From an uncultured Aquabacterium sp. (GTDB taxonomy: Bacteria > Pseudomonadota > Gammaproteobacteria > Burkholderiales > Burkholderiaceae_C), in contig NZ_CANBCC010000042.1 of NCBI RefSeq assembly GCF_947366995.1, forward strand, positions 1 through 35,834: DNA of 35,834 nt, in the 5' to 3' direction. Each line of letters begins with the position of its first letter. The first letter of the stretch is position 1. The position numbers and the translations under genes are program-made. The notes under the pieces were generated by a model. The model made no database searches and was not told the DNA's origin. It saw only the letters and a list, made by a program, of their open reading frames with translations. Below are positions 22,347-31,944 of this stretch, in pieces.

Positions 22347-22769
22347 TCAGCGGCTGGCGTCCTGACCGGCGGCTGTCGGTGCCGTCTGGGCGGCCCGCGG
22401 CGCACGGGCGGTGAACAGGCGCGGATCGCGCGCCCGAGCGCGGCGATCTCGCTTCGGCGGAGCGTCACTGCCGGGCTGGGGCGATGCAGCTGGCGTCCTC
22501 GATGCGTCTGCGCGAGGCCCCGCTTGCTTACGTTGTGCGGCCTCCGCACGCTGAAGCTGTTCCTGTGCGCGAGCGCGTCGATGGAGTGCGTCATGCAACT
22601 GCGCTTCCGTACGCAGGTCCTCTCGAACCGGCTGGCGTTGGCCGCCCGCACAGGGGAACTGGCTGAGCACCACCGACCCACCCTCGGTGCAGCGATAGAC
22701 CGCGGTCCCTGCCGCCAGCACCGGGCCCGACGCCGCGGCCAGTGCGACAGCGCACAGGGCGATCTTCAT
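22347..22769 (-). CDS. Small exported DUF4124-like protein
   Basis: 140 residues. MKIALCAVALAAASGPVLA is a Sec signal peptide. The mature N-terminus AVYRCTEGGSVVLSQFPCAGG has the pair of cysteines and V-Y-R-C opening of DUF4124, usually written VYKC.D.xG...fs..pC. The remaining 90 residues are a charged, low-complexity Arg/Ala/Gln/Pro tail with a helical part. The start at 22769 is chosen for the clean signal peptide; an ATG at 22808 would add 13 residues. Neither has a good ribosome site. It follows pth closely on the same strand. Confidence 0.7.
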   Translation of the reverse strand: MKIALCAVALAAASGPVLAAGTAVYRCTEGGSVVLSQFPCAGGQRQPVREDLRTEAQLHDALHRRARAQEQLQRAEAAQRKQAGPRADASRTPAASPQPGSDAPPKRDRRARARDPRLFTARAPRAAQTAPTAAGQDASR

Positions 22770-22814
22770 CCAAGGCCATGAGGACAGGGCGGGCGGCAGG
22801 CGGAGCATGGCGCG

Positions 22815-23450
22815 TCAGGTCTGGGGTGTCGAGGGGGTGCCGTCGGCCGCGGGCGGCTTGCGCGGAGGCTTGGGGCGCTGTGGGCCGGCGTGGATTGTGG
22901 CCGTGGCTTTCGCCATGTCGCCGGCCAGCAGTGCTTCCGTGGCGTCCAGCGCCTGGTCGATGCACTTGTAGATGGCTTCCCGTTCAGGCTGGGGCGGTTT
23001 GCGCAGCACATAGGCCGCCACCTCGTGCTTCACGCCCGGGTGGCCGATGCCCAGGCGCAGGCGGTGGTAGTCGCCCGAGCCGAGTTGCGCGTGGATGTCG
23101 CGCAGGCCGTTGTGGCCCGCGTGGCCGCCGCCCTTCTTGAGCTTGACCTGGCCGGGCAGCATGTCGAGTTCGTCGTGCGCCACCAGCACTTCGTCCGGGT
23201 TGATCTTGAAGAAGCGCGCGAGCGGTGCGACCGATTTGCCCGACAGGTTCATGAAGGTCTGTGGCTGCAGCAGCCACACCGGCCCTTGGGGCAGGTTGGC
23301 GCGCGCCACCAGCCCGTGATAGGCCCGGTCGGGTTGCAGGTGCACGCCCAGGCGGCGGGCGAGGGCGTCGATGTACCAGAAGCCCGCGTTGTGGCGGGTG
23401 TCTTCGTATTCAGGGCCGGGGTTGCCCAGGCCGACAAACAGGCGAATCAT
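22815..23450 (-). CDS. pth: Peptidyl-tRNA hydrolase
   Basis: 211 residues, slightly longer than the usual 190 because of a Lys/Pro-rich C-terminal tail. Pth recycles tRNA from dropped-off peptidyl-tRNA. All active-site residues fall at E. coli numbering: Asn10 (GLGNPG), catalytic His20 (DTRHNAGF), Asn68 (FMNLSG), Asp93 (AHDELD) and Asn114 (AGHNGLR). A GATAAT hexamer (23467-23462) lies 11 nt before the ATG, downstream of the rplY terminator, so pth may have its own promoter with a very short leader. Confidence 0.96.
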   Translation of the reverse strand: MIRLFVGLGNPGPEYEDTRHNAGFWYIDALARRLGVHLQPDRAYHGLVARANLPQGPVWLLQPQTFMNLSGKSVAPLARFFKINPDEVLVAHDELDMLPGQVKLKKGGGHAGHNGLRDIHAQLGSGDYHRLRLGIGHPGVKHEVAAYVLRKPPQPEREAIYKCIDQALDATEALLAGDMAKATATIHAGPQRPKPPRKPPAADGTPSTPQT

Positions 23451-23480
23451 GTTGGGGCTCGATTATCCGGAGTCCGTGCC

Positions 23481-23511
23481 ACAAAAGAAAAGCCCCGCCG
23501 AGGCGGGGCTT
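23481..23511 (-). terminator. Rho-independent terminator of rplY
   Basis: On the minus strand the stem AAGCCCCGCC/GGCGGGGCTT (23511-23490) is followed by TTTTCTTTT. It lies 22 nt past the rplY stop and before pth. Strong, typical form. Confidence 0.88.
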
Positions 23512-23533
23512 GACTGTGCAGAAACGCAAGAAA

Positions 23534-24157
23534 TTACTTCTTGCCCTTCTTGCCCTTGGCGGGCTCGGCAGCCACCGGAGCGGCCACGATTTCTTCGGCA
23601 ACCGGCTCGACCACGGTGGCGATCACCGGGTTCTTGCGACCGTGGGTGATGACCTTGATGTGGCTGTCGAGGGTCAGGTCTTCCACGTGGATCGACTGGC
23701 CCTTGACGACGTTGCCCAGGTCGACGGTCAGGAACTCGGGCAGCTGTTCAGCCAGGCACTCGATTTCCAGTTCGGTCACGACGTGGTTGATCAGGCACTT
23801 GTCGATCTTGACGGCCTGCGACTCGGCTTCGTTCACGAAGTGCAGGGGCACCTTCTTGCGGATGCGGGTGGTGGCGTCGACGCGCTGCAGGTCCACGTGC
23901 AGCACGAGGCGCTTGAACGGGTGAACCTGGTAGTCGCGCAGCAGGACCTTCTGCACTTCGCCGTTCAGTTCCATGTCCAGGATGGACGAGTGGAACTGTT
24001 CCTTGCGCATGGCGTGGAACAGGGCGTTGTGGTCCAGCTCGATGTTCTGCGGGGCCTTGCCGGCGCCGTAAACGATGCCCGGGGTCTTGCCGGAATTGCG
24101 CAGGCGGCGGCTCGCTCCGGTCCCCTGCAGATTGCGCTCAAAAGCGACGAATTTCAT
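23534..24157 (-). CDS. rplY: 50S ribosomal protein L25 (general stress protein Ctc form)
   Basis: 207 residues, the long CTC-type L25: a 5S rRNA-binding N-terminal domain (about 1-95, starting [20 protein letters not shown]) plus the C-terminal TL5-like beta domain, ending in a Lys-rich tail (AKGKKGKK). The start at 24157 has TTGGAG 9 nt upstream; the ORF's earlier ATG at 24169 is too close to that site. It follows prs by 81 bp and is closed by a strong terminator. Confidence 0.95.
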   Translation of the reverse strand: MKFVAFERNLQGTGASRRLRNSGKTPGIVYGAGKAPQNIELDHNALFHAMRKEQFHSSILDMELNGEVQKVLLRDYQVHPFKRLVLHVDLQRVDATTRIRKKVPLHFVNEAESQAVKIDKCLINHVVTELEIECLAEQLPEFLTVDLGNVVKGQSIHVEDLTLDSHIKVITHGRKNPVIATVVEPVAEEIVAAPVAAEPAKGKKGKK

Positions 24158-24238
24158 GGAATGCTCCAAGTTGGTAAAGCGCCCGCGACCAGGCGCTGAA
24201 AGAAGACCGCGGCCGAAACCACGGTCAGCAGAAACGGA

Positions 24239-25201
24239 TCAGAAGTTGTTGTTCTGTTCCGCAAACAGGGACGTCACCGAGTCACCGTCGGTGATGCGAC
24301 GGATCGTTTCGGCAAACAGGAAGGCGGTGCTCAACTGGCGGATCTTGGCAGTGCCCTTGGCAGCCTCGGCCAGCGGAATGGTGTTGGTGATCACGACTTC
24401 GTCGAGGTGCGAAGCCTTGATGCGCTCGATGGCCGGGCCCGAGAACACGGCGTGCGTGCAGTAGGCGTACACGCTCTTGGCGCCGCGCTCCTTCAGCACC
24501 TCGGCGGCCTTCACCAGCGTGCCGGCGGTGTCGATCATGTCGTCCATGATCACGCAGTTGCGGTTCTCGATTTCGCCGATCACGTGCATCACTTCCGACA
24601 CGTTCGCCTTGGGGCGACGCTTGTCGATGATGGCCAGATCGCAACCCAGTTGCTTGGCCAGCGCACGGGCGCGGACCACGCCACCCACGTCGGGCGACAC
24701 GACCACGAGGTCTTCGTACTTCTTTGCCTGCAGGTCGGACAGCAGCACGGGCGACGCGTAGATGTTGTCGACCGGGATGTTGAAGAAGCCCTGGATCTGG
24801 TCGGCGTGCAGGTCCATGGTCAGGACGCGGTTGACGCCGACGGCTTCGAGCATGTTGGCCACGACGCGGGCCGAGATGGGCACGCGGGTCGAGCGGGGGC
24901 GGCGATCCTGGCGAGCGTAGCCAAAGTAGGGGATGACAGCCGTGATGCGCTGGGCGGAGGCGCGCTTGAGCGCGTCGGCCATGATCAGCAGTTCCATCAG
25001 GTTGTCGTTGGTCGGGGCGCAGGTGGACTGCACCACGAACACTTCGCGACCGCGCACGTTCTGCTGGATCTCGACCGTGGTCTCGCCGTCCGAGAAGCGG
25101 CCGACAGCGGCCTTGCCCAGAGAGATGCCGAGGCTGGTGGCGATTTCCTGAGCGAGCGCCGGATTGGCGTTGCCGGTGAAGAGAACGGTATCGGAGAGCA
25201 T
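24239..25201 (-). CDS. prs: Ribose-phosphate pyrophosphokinase
   Basis: 320 residues. Prs makes PRPP from ribose 5-phosphate and ATP for nucleotide, histidine and tryptophan synthesis. Visible are the N-terminal [16 protein letters not shown], the RQDRRPRS flexible region, the metal-binding [11 protein letters not shown], and the PRPP-binding loop [14 protein letters not shown]. The start has no recognisable Shine-Dalgarno. About 70 nt upstream lie three consecutive stem-loops, and tRNA-Gln is 168 bp upstream, so prs may be read from the tRNA promoter. Confidence 0.96.
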   Translation of the reverse strand: MLSDTVLFTGNANPALAQEIATSLGISLGKAAVGRFSDGETTVEIQQNVRGREVFVVQSTCAPTNDNLMELLIMADALKRASAQRITAVIPYFGYARQDRRPRSTRVPISARVVANMLEAVGVNRVLTMDLHADQIQGFFNIPVDNIYASPVLLSDLQAKKYEDLVVVSPDVGGVVRARALAKQLGCDLAIIDKRRPKANVSEVMHVIGEIENRNCVIMDDMIDTAGTLVKAAEVLKERGAKSVYAYCTHAVFSGPAIERIKASHLDEVVITNTIPLAEAAKGTAKIRQLSTAFLFAETIRRITDGDSVTSLFAEQNNNF

Positions 25202-25268
25202 GGGCGGGCCGTTGGGGACGGAGATGATGACGAAATGACCATCTGCCCTGTCACCTTGCCCCTGAGGA

Positions 25269-25318
25269 AACCGGAGCCTGTCCGGTTGATGCCTGTTGGC
25301 ATCTGCCTTCGCGGAAGG
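25269..25318 (-). promoter_or_regulatory. Three adjacent stem-loops in the prs leader
   Basis: In RNA order on the minus strand: CCTTC-CGC-GAAGG (25318-25306); GATGCC-AACA-GGCATC (25303-25288); AACCGGA-CAGGC-TCCGGTT (25287-25269), then TTTCCTC. Hairpins 2 and 3 abut without a spacer. They lie between tRNA-Gln and prs. They could be a tRNA 3' processing/termination structure or a regulatory leader; I do not recognise a known riboswitch. Confidence 0.5.
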
Positions 25319-25368
25319 TTCAGGGCAGGTGATGTTGTGTGATCAGCAAAGACCGCACAGAAGAAATC

Positions 25369-25445
25369 TGGCAGGGGAGGAAGGACTCGAACCCTCGCAT
25401 GTCGGAATCAAAATCCGATGCCTTAACCAACTTGGCGACTCCCCT
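25369..25445 (-). tRNA. tRNA-Gln (anticodon TTG)
   Basis: A complete cloverleaf on the minus strand: acceptor AGGGGAG/CTCCCCT, D arm GCC-loop-GGC, anticodon stem TCGGA/TCCGA with loop TTTTGAT (anticodon at 25411-25409), T arm with TTCGAGT, discriminator G and an encoded CCA (25371-25369). The first pair is A1-U72 where the common glutamine tRNA has U1-A72; it is equally weak, as GlnRS prefers. The ispE - tRNA-Gln - prs order is common in Burkholderiales. Confidence 0.96.
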
Positions 25446-25517
25446 ACTCAGGACACAGTCTTGAACTGACGTTCTTGACCGCAACCTAGTAAGCTGTTCT
25501 CTTGTCGAGAGCCTCAG

Positions 25518-25547
25518 ATTGTATGTCGATTTTTGCGACGTTTGCAA
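25518..25547 (-). promoter_or_regulatory. Probable promoter of tRNA-Gln
   Basis: On the minus strand TTGCAA (25547-25542), an 18-bp spacer and TACAAT (25523-25518), just past the ispE stop. Transcription would start near 25511, about 65 nt before the mature tRNA. It may also serve prs. Confidence 0.6.
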
Positions 25548-25585
25548 GTCTGTTGCGTCTCTGCATCATCTTCTGTCGATGCTGT

Positions 25586-26473
25586 TCAATCGCATATCGG
25601 ATCGAGCATCTCCAGCAGAGGGTGCCGAGGCAGACCGCGCGTCACGCGACCGACCCAGTCCGGATCATTCAGGCCCACATCGCGAGGCTGGAAGCCGTTC
25701 TCAGGCTGGGCATCATGGTCGAGCCATGAAAACACCGTGCTGCCTGAACCCGTCATCCGGCTGTTGCCGAAGCGGTTCTGCATGATCTCAAGTGCCTGGC
25801 TGATCTGGTTGCTGTAAGCCGTTGCGGGCTCTTGCAAGTCATTTCTGCCGAAGCGCTTGGGCGCTGCAAGAAAGACTGCGACTATAGCATGGGGTGTGTC
25901 GCGTTTCAACGCGGGCGATCCAAAAATCGCGGCTGTGGGCACCGCGACGGGCGGTTTCAGCAGAGCCAGTGGCGTTTTCAACACACTGTCGGGCAGTTCG
26001 ATGGGCGTGATGGCTTCGCCCACGCCTTCCACCCAGGCGTTGCGTCCTCGCACGAAGAACGGCACATCGGCGCCGAGCTGCAACGCCAGGGCTTCCAGGC
26101 GCGTGCGTGACCAGCGCAGGCCCCATAGCTGGTTGAGGCCGAGCAACACCGTGGCCGCATCCGAACTGCCGCCCCCCAGGCCGGCACCCCAGGGCACGTG
26201 CTTGCGGATGGCGATGTCGCAACCGAGCGGGGTGCCGCTTTCCTGTTGAAGCAGGCGGGCGGCGCGCAGGCACAGGTCGTCGTCAGGCAGGGTGACTGTG
26301 AGGTCGTGGCGCTGCAGGCAGCCGTCGTGGCGCAAGGTGAGGTCGATGCTGTCCTGCCAGTCGATCAGCATGAAGACGGACTGCAGCAGGTGGTAACCGT
26401 CGGGGCGCCGTCCGGTGATGTGCAGAAAGAGGTTGATCTTGGCCGGGGCCGGCAGGCCGAGGAGGGCAGACAT
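25586..26473 (-). CDS. ispE: 4-diphosphocytidyl-2-C-methyl-D-erythritol kinase
   Basis: 295 residues, GHMP kinase family; phosphorylates CDP-methylerythritol in the MEP isoprenoid pathway. Visible are the substrate motif PAPAKINLFLHITGRRPDGYH near the start (Lys and Asp), the ATP-binding GAGLGGGSSDAA, GADVPFF, and the C-terminal MTGSGSTVF. The start MSALLGLPAP at 26473 lies 5 nt beyond the lolB stop, with no separate Shine-Dalgarno, so it is probably coupled to lolB. The last third (25800-25930) is a little less GC-rich than its surroundings. Confidence 0.95.
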   Translation of the reverse strand: MSALLGLPAPAKINLFLHITGRRPDGYHLLQSVFMLIDWQDSIDLTLRHDGCLQRHDLTVTLPDDDLCLRAARLLQQESGTPLGCDIAIRKHVPWGAGLGGGSSDAATVLLGLNQLWGLRWSRTRLEALALQLGADVPFFVRGRNAWVEGVGEAITPIELPDSVLKTPLALLKPPVAVPTAAIFGSPALKRDTPHAIVAVFLAAPKRFGRNDLQEPATAYSNQISQALEIMQNRFGNSRMTGSGSTVFSWLDHDAQPENGFQPRDVGLNDPDWVGRVTRGLPRHPLLEMLDPICD

Positions 26474-26478
26474 GGGGC

Positions 26479-27057
26479 TCAACGGTCGGAGACGATGCGG
26501 ATGGTGACGGGGCGATGGCCTGAGGAGCCGGGGCGCTCGGCGGTGATGCGGCCTTCTGCCTGCGAACGGGTGTCGATGCGCCAGCCGGCCTGATCGAATG
26601 TCCCGGTACCGGTCTGATGGGGCAGTGCGGGTGTGGGTTTGCCCTGCATCCACCAGGGCAGAGCGCGCAGCGGGAGTGCTTCACCGAAGAGGGTCTCACT
26701 GAGCGCGTCGAGTGACTCGAATTCCCGTCGCTCGCGGCCGTCTTCCAGCCAGACACGCCCCGGTTGCCACACCACACGCGCCATCTGGCTGCCCAGCGGC
26801 GTCATGAGGTCGATGCGGCCGGAGCGCTCGTCGCCCTCGAAGAAGTAGCCCGCGCTGATGCCGCGTGCGGGCTGGTCGAGCCAGGCGGCAAGCTTGATGC
26901 TCAGCTGGCCTTGCAGGGACACGGATTCGGCCGAGGCCAGCGGTTCGGGGAGGGGCGGGTGGCGGGTGGCGCAACCAAGGAGTGCCGCACTCAGGGCGCC
27001 GAGAAGGACAGCGCGCGTGAGCCGTCTTGCGGCCGGCATGACGGGGCAGAGGCTCAC
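26479..27057 (-). CDS. lolB: Outer-membrane lipoprotein LolB
   Basis: 192 residues. LolB accepts lipoproteins from LolA and inserts them into the outer membrane. The N-terminus has a basic region, hydrophobic core and lipobox LSAALLGC. The mature part fits Lol[40 protein letters not shown] and the WWMQGKPTP segment. The GTG at 27057 overlaps the TPR gene's stop as GTGA, supporting coupled translation; an ATG at 27039 is the alternative. lolB before ispE is the normal order in proteobacteria. Confidence 0.9.
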   Translation of the reverse strand: MSLCPVMPAARRLTRAVLLGALSAALLGCATRHPPLPEPLASAESVSLQGQLSIKLAAWLDQPARGISAGYFFEGDERSGRIDLMTPLGSQMARVVWQPGRVWLEDGRERREFESLDALSETLFGEALPLRALPWWMQGKPTPALPHQTGTGTFDQAGWRIDTRSQAEGRITAERPGSSGHRPVTIRIVSDR

Positions 27058-28916
27058 AATCTGATCTTCAGGCGCTTGAGGGTTTCGACCAGCGTTTCGT
27101 TTTCGGGGTCACCCTGACGGGATTCGCGGAAGTACTGGAGCGCTTCTTCCTTGCGGCCCATCTGCCAGAGCACTTCGCCGATGTGGGCACCGATTTCGGG
27201 GTCGGCCCGCTTGGCGTAGGCCTCTTTCAGTGTGCGCAGGGCGTCGTCGGCCTGGCCGGCACGGAACATGACCCACCCCAGGCTGTCGGTGATGTACGGG
27301 TCGCCCGGGCGCAGGGTCAGGGCCCGATCGATCAGGCTCCGGGCCTCATCGAGGCGAACGCCGCGGTCTGCCAGGCTGTAGCCGAGGGCGTTCAGGGCAT
27401 TGGCGTTGTCGGCGTTCTGCGTCAGTGCCTTGCGCAGCAGTCGCTCCATCTCTTCGTGGCGGCCCAGGCGGTCGGCCATCATGGCCTGGTCGTACAGCAG
27501 GTCGCCGTCTTCCGGGAAGCGGCGTACGCCCTCGGCGAGCACCTCGTAGGCGTCCTTGTGGCGCTTCGCCTCGCGCAGCAGCTGGGCTTCAGCCTGGATC
27601 TTCACGGCGGCGTCGCGGGGTTCGGTCTCCGGGAGCTTGCGGAGGGTGGCTCGCGCCTCGTCGACCCGTCCCAGCCGGACCAGGATGCGGGCGCGGTGGT
27701 TCTGGATGGCCATCAGCTGATGATCGGGATCGGCTCGCCCCAGCCAGTCGAGCGCCGCGGGCAACTGCTTGCGCTGCTCAGCGATCTGCGCCATCAGGAT
27801 CTGCGCCTGTTGCTGCTCGGTCAGGCCGCTGCTGTTGGCTTCGCTGACCATGCGGGGCATGCCGCCGTCCTGAGCGGTCGGATCGGCCGGGGGGGCTTCG
27901 AGAACGGGTTTGAGTGCCTGCTCGGCCTTGTCGAGCTGACCCAGTTCCATGCGGACAGCGGCCAGCGTCAGCCAGATGCCGGTTTGCGAAGGTTGGGTGG
28001 CCAGAAGGGTGTCGAGTTGGCTTGCAGCTTCTTCGTAGCGCTTCAGGCTGGCGAGCTTGCGGCCGTAGGCCAGGCGCACCAGGGGCTCGGCATCCGGGCG
28101 TGCAAGCTGGGCCTTCACCAGGTCTTCGGCGCCGGTTTGCAGGCCCATGAGGTCGACGGCCAGCAGGCCGGCCAGCGGCAACTGGGGCTTCAGCGTGAGG
28201 GCGCGCTGAGCAGCGGCCATCACCTTGTCAGGCTGGCGTGCGCCGAGCCAGGCTTCGCCGCTGGCGCCCCATGCTTCGGCCAGTTCGAGCGGGGGCTGAC
28301 GCCAGGGCTGGGTGGCGTCGTCGACCACGCGGGCCACAGCCTGCTTGTCCGGCAGGCGTTGCAGGCTGCGCGGCAGGCCAGCAATCACCTGGGGTTGCTG
28401 CGGCGCAGGCGTCTGCTGGATGAGTGTGCGCAGGGGCGCGGCCAGCTCATTGGTGCGGCCCAGTGCGATGAGGATTTGCGCGGTGTAGTCGGAGGCCTCG
28501 CGCGATTGCGGATAGGCCTGACGCCATGCCTTCGCTGCGGCCAGTGCCTGCTCACCCGCCCGTGCCCGCAGAGCAATCTCGACGGCGCGCTGGTACAGCT
28601 GGCTGCCTTGCGAGGTGGTGTGCTGACGGCGCGCGGCTTCCAGGTAGAGCTGGTAGGCCGGGCCGGCATTGCCGCCGTTGGACTCAATCTCGGCGATCAG
28701 CACCTGATAGAACAGCGCGCCGTCCATGGCCGAGTTCTCGACAGGTTTGCTGGCGGCGCCAGCGGGCGCCTCGGCGGCCTTGCGTTCGGAGGGCTTGCGG
28801 CCGGCCTGCGCCTGGGCGTTGGACGCAAGCAGGGCGCTGGCTGCCAGGGCCACCATCACGGCGGAACGAGGGATGGGCAGCAAAGACAGCGAGGGGCGGT
28901 CGGTCGGCAAGGGCAT
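27054..28916 (-). CDS. Exported tetratricopeptide repeat protein
   Basis: 620 residues. A signal peptide (hydrophobic [19 protein letters not shown], cleavage near residue 37) directs it to the periplasm or outer membrane. The rest is helical with many TPR-like repeats, clearest at the C-terminus ([59 protein letters not shown]). Such a TPR protein beside lolB is common in betaproteobacteria; its partner and role are not established. The ATG follows GGAGAGCTC. It heads the minus-strand run TPR - lolB - ispE. Confidence 0.88.
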   Translation of the reverse strand: MPLPTDRPSLSLLPIPRSAVMVALAASALLASNAQAQAGRKPSERKAAEAPAGAASKPVENSAMDGALFYQVLIAEIESNGGNAGPAYQLYLEAARRQHTTSQGSQLYQRAVEIALRARAGEQALAAAKAWRQAYPQSREASDYTAQILIALGRTNELAAPLRTLIQQTPAPQQPQVIAGLPRSLQRLPDKQAVARVVDDATQPWRQPPLELAEAWGASGEAWLGARQPDKVMAAAQRALTLKPQLPLAGLLAVDLMGLQTGAEDLVKAQLARPDAEPLVRLAYGRKLASLKRYEEAASQLDTLLATQPSQTGIWLTLAAVRMELGQLDKAEQALKPVLEAPPADPTAQDGGMPRMVSEANSSGLTEQQQAQILMAQIAEQRKQLPAALDWLGRADPDHQLMAIQNHRARILVRLGRVDEARATLRKLPETEPRDAAVKIQAEAQLLREAKRHKDAYEVLAEGVRRFPEDGDLLYDQAMMADRLGRHEEMERLLRKALTQNADNANALNALGYSLADRGVRLDEARSLIDRALTLRPGDPYITDSLGWVMFRAGQADDALRTLKEAYAKRADPEIGAHIGEVLWQMGRKEEALQYFRESRQGDPENETLVETLKRLKIRL

Positions 28917-28937
28917 GAGCTCTCCAATGGTCCAGCC

Positions 28938-28966
28938 ATTCTATTGAGTGAGCCGGCCCGGGATAA
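28938..28966 (-). promoter_or_regulatory. Possible promoter of the TPR-lolB-ispE operon
   Basis: On the minus strand TTATCC (28966-28961), a 17-bp spacer and TAGAAT (28943-28938; 5 of 6 to TATAAT). Its -35 region overlaps the -10-like element of the divergent mutM gene, so the two promoters may compete. Confidence 0.4.
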
Positions 28967-28967
28967 T
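28962..28967 (+). promoter_or_regulatory. -10-like hexamer 6 nt before the mutM ATG
   Basis: GATAAT (5 of 6 to TATAAT) followed by 6 nt and the mutM ATG at 28974. mutM has no Shine-Dalgarno, so a leaderless message is likely. Confidence 0.5.
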
Positions 28968-28973
28968 TCCGCC

Positions 28974-29816
28974 ATGCCTGAATTGCCGGAAGTCGAAGTC
29001 ACGCGGCGCAGTTTTGCAGACCGCATCCTGGGGGCCACCGTGGAGGCCGTGCGCCTTGGCAAGCCCTTGCGCTGGCCCATGGGGCGCCACCCTGAGGAGC
29101 TGGTGGGGTGTCGGGTGGGGGCCGTGCAGCGGCGAGGCAAGTACCTGTGGCTGCCACTGACCCGGCTGGCCGAGCTTGGCGAGGTCGACGAAGGCGGGCT
29201 GCTGATTCACCTCGGCATGTCCGGATCGCTCGGGTTTGGCATGGGCATGAGGCCACCGGGGCCGCATGACCACATGGAGTTGCACACGACGCACGGGTGC
29301 CTGCGTCTGACCGATCCCCGCCGCTTCGGCGCTGTGTTGTGGGGACCCTCGATGACGCTCGGTTGGCCGGGCAAGCTGTTGACGGGGTTGGGGCTTGAGC
29401 CTTCGGACCCGACGCTGGACGGCGTGTATGTCCACGCGCGGCTCAAGGGGCGCCGTGTGCCGATCAAGCAGGCCCTGATGGCGGGCGACATCGTGGTCGG
29501 CGCGGGCAACATTTATGCGTGCGAGGCGCTGTTCCGGGCGGGCATCGATCCGCGGACGCCGGCAGGCCGCCTGAGCCGGCCGCGGTGCCAGCGGCTGGTC
29601 GATGAGGTGAAGGCGGTGCTGGAGGAGGCTGTGGCGCTGGGCGGGTCGAGCTTGAAGGACTTCCGCGATGCCCATGGCGCCCAGGGGCACTTCCAGTTGA
29701 GCACGCTGGTCTATGGCCGGGAGGGCGACCCTTGCCGGCGCTGTGAAGGGCCGGTGCGGCGCGTGGTGCTCGGCCAGCGTTCCACGTTTTATTGCGCCAA
29801 TTGTCAGAAGAAGTGA
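28974..29816 (+). CDS. mutM: Formamidopyrimidine-DNA glycosylase (Fpg/MutM)
   Basis: 280 residues, standard length. MutM removes 8-oxoguanine and formamidopyrimidines and nicks the strand (bifunctional glycosylase/AP lyase). The catalytic Pro2-Glu3 ([12 protein letters not shown]), the Lys of [21 protein letters not shown] and the C-terminal zinc finger (CRRC ... YCANC, C-x2-C-x16-C-x2-C) are all intact. It opens a plus-strand group with the dynamin-like gene and mutY. Confidence 0.97.
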   Translation: MPELPEVEVTRRSFADRILGATVEAVRLGKPLRWPMGRHPEELVGCRVGAVQRRGKYLWLPLTRLAELGEVDEGGLLIHLGMSGSLGFGMGMRPPGPHDHMELHTTHGCLRLTDPRRFGAVLWGPSMTLGWPGKLLTGLGLEPSDPTLDGVYVHARLKGRRVPIKQALMAGDIVVGAGNIYACEALFRAGIDPRTPAGRLSRPRCQRLVDEVKAVLEEAVALGGSSLKDFRDAHGAQGHFQLSTLVYGREGDPCRRCEGPVRRVVLGQRSTFYCANCQKK

Positions 29817-29910
29817 CAGTCGTGCGGTCTGTTGCGAAACGCGCGGCGGCGGACAGGGGCAGCGCACGTTTTGCAGCCTTTCGGTTTGCCCGCAGAAGGG
29901 GCGCTTGCGC

Positions 29911-29916
29911 TACGAT
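29911..29916 (+). promoter_or_regulatory. -10-like hexamer 6 nt before the dynamin-like gene ATG
   Basis: TACGAT, then 6 nt, then ATG at 29923. A TTGCCC 19 bp upstream (29886-29891) could be a -35. It predicts a start of transcription at the ATG. Confidence 0.4.
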
Positions 29917-29922
29917 GACCGC

Positions 29923-31944
29923 ATGATGCCGACTTTTGCCAGCCACCTCGACGCCCTGGGCCAGTGGCGCGCCGACACCGACGCCCGCCTGGCCTCGCTC
30001 GCGCGTTTTGCCCGCGAGCACGACCTGCTCGACGATGCTTCGGCCGAGTGGTTCGAGGCCATGCGGCATCGCCTGTCGGGCGAAAAGCTCATGGTGGCGT
30101 TTGTGGCCGAGTTCTCGCGCGGGAAATCGGAACTCATCAACGCCATCTTTTTTTCGGACAAGGGGCGGCGCATGATGCCGGCATCGGCTGGGCGCACCAC
30201 GATGTGCCCGGTCGAGTTGGGTTATGACGCGGAAGACCCGGTGGGGCTGTCGCTGCTTCCGATCGAAACGCGTCTGGAGCCCACCTCCCTCACCGAGTAC
30301 CGCGCGCGCCGCTCTGCCTGGACCTGGATCGAGCTGGATCTGCAGAACCCGGACGGCATGGCGCAGGCGCTGGCCCAGGTGGTGCGGACGCGGCTGGTGT
30401 CGAAGGACGAGGCGGCCCGGCTCGGTTTCTGGGACGACGAACGTCCTGACGACAACCCGCCACTGCAGGCGGAAGATCTGGTCGAGGTGCCCGTCTGGCG
30501 TCATGCGCGGATCAACCTGCCGCATCCCCTGCTCAAGCGCGGCCTGGTCGTGCTCGATACACCGGGCTTGAATGCCATTGGCACGGAACCCGAACTGACG
30601 CTGGGGCTGCTGCCACAGGCGCATGCCACGGTGTTCATCCTCGGCGCTGACACCGGTGTGACGCGTTCGGATCTCAGCATCTGGCGTGACCACCTCTCCG
30701 GCCCGGCGCTGGCCCGCTACGTGGCGCTGAACAAGATCGACACGCTGGTCGACCCGTTAAGCACCCCGGCCGAAGTGGAGGCCGTCATTGCCCGGCAGCG
30801 GGAGAGCGTGGCGCAGACGCTCGAGATCCCGGCTGCCCATGTGTTTCCCATTTCGGCACGCCTGGCGCTGACTTCGCGCCTGTCGGGTGATGCGTCGGGC
30901 ATGGCGGCCAGCCGGCTCGAAGCGTTCGAGCATGCGCTGTCGGACGGTCTGCTGCCGCGCCGGCGCGACAACCTGGCCGAGGCTTCGGTGGCCGGCGCGC
31001 TCCGGTTCCAGCAGCAGCTGCAGCGCCGCTTCGGCGAGATGCGCCGGCTGTACGCAGACCAGCTGCTCGAATTGCGCGGCCTGCGGGGCAAGAGCTCCGG
31101 CAAGGTGCAGCTGATGTTGCAGCGGGTTCAGGCCGAGGCGACCGAGTTTGAACAGTGCACGGCCCGTTTGCAGGCCATGCGCAGCGTGCACGCTCGCATG
31201 ATGAAGGACGTGTTGCGCGAGCTGTCGTCTGACAGGCTGCGTGCCGAGGTGGAGGTGCTGCAGCAGGTGCTGGGCGGCTCATGGCTGCCGTTGGGCGCCC
31301 GTAAGGCCTTCATCGAGTTGTGCGCGCGATTGCGCGGCCTGATCGAACAGGCCCAGCAGCGCAACGACGAGGTGCACGCGATGCTGGTGGCCTCGTTTGC
31401 CAAGCTCAATGCCGAATTCGGCTTCAGCCTCGTGGCAGACAAGCCGGTCGATGTGCGCAAGTACACCGACGACCTGAATCTCATCGAGCGCAACTACGTT
31501 CAGTATCTTGGCCTGAGCCAGGCGTTCCGGCTGGCTCAACCCGGCTTCCAGGAGCAGTTCCGCCGCATGCTGATCTCGCGTTTGCGCGTGGTGTTCGAGA
31601 CCGTGAGCAACGACATCGAGCTGTGGAACAAGACCGCCTCGGCACAGGTGGACAGCCAGCTGCGCGAGCGGCGGCGCAATTTCAAGCGGCGCTACGAGTC
31701 GCTGGATCGCATCCAGACGGCCTCGACCGAACTGGATAACCGGCTGCAGGAAGTGCAGGCGCAGGATGAGCGCGTGCTGCAGTTGCAGACCCGTTTGGGC
31801 GTGCTGGTCGACGAACTCGTGCAGCAGGCGCAGAGCGCCGGCGGACTGTCGGCCGCGGCCGGGTTGCCAGGGCTGAATCTGGACCTCAACCTCAGCACCG
31901 AGCCGGCCTTGCTGGCAGATTCGGCCCCGTCGACCAACGCATGA
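29923..31944 (+). CDS. Bacterial dynamin-like GTPase
   Basis: 673 residues. GTPase motifs: G1 FSRGKSELINAIFF (Gly67-Lys68-Ser69), G2 region SAGRTTMCPVEL, G3 VLDTPGLNAIG, G4 ALNKIDTL. The C-terminal 330 residues are long helices with coiled-coil character (LYADQLLELRGLRGKSSGKV to LDNRLQEVQAQDERVLQLQTRLGV), like the stalk of dynamins; no membrane span or signal peptide is seen. Bacterial dynamins remodel membranes or aid stress and phage tolerance; the function of this subfamily is not known to me. It starts 107 bp after mutM and its stop overlaps the mutY start (ATGA). A second Met lies at 29926. Confidence 0.85.
   Translation: MMPTFASHLDALGQWRADTDARLASLARFAREHDLLDDASAEWFEAMRHRLSGEKLMVAFVAEFSRGKSELINAIFFSDKGRRMMPASAGRTTMCPVELGYDAEDPVGLSLLPIETRLEPTSLTEYRARRSAWTWIELDLQNPDGMAQALAQVVRTRLVSKDEAARLGFWDDERPDDNPPLQAEDLVEVPVWRHARINLPHPLLKRGLVVLDTPGLNAIGTEPELTLGLLPQAHATVFILGADTGVTRSDLSIWRDHLSGPALARYVALNKIDTLVDPLSTPAEVEAVIARQRESVAQTLEIPAAHVFPISARLALTSRLSGDASGMAASRLEAFEHALSDGLLPRRRDNLAEASVAGALRFQQQLQRRFGEMRRLYADQLLELRGLRGKSSGKVQLMLQRVQAEATEFEQCTARLQAMRSVHARMMKDVLRELSSDRLRAEVEVLQQVLGGSWLPLGARKAFIELCARLRGLIEQAQQRNDEVHAMLVASFAKLNAEFGFSLVADKPVDVRKYTDDLNLIERNYVQYLGLSQAFRLAQPGFQEQFRRMLISRLRVVFETVSNDIELWNKTASAQVDSQLRERRRNFKRRYESLDRIQTASTELDNRLQEVQAQDERVLQLQTRLGVLVDELVQQAQSAGGLSAAAGLPGLNLDLNLSTEPALLADSAPSTNA

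Noticed and set aside
27183-29816. An 877-codon plus-strand frame ending in MutM
   Set aside because: The first 597 codons are antisense to the TPR gene and happen to be in frame with mutM. The real MutM start MPELPEVEV requires Pro2 at the N-terminus for catalysis.
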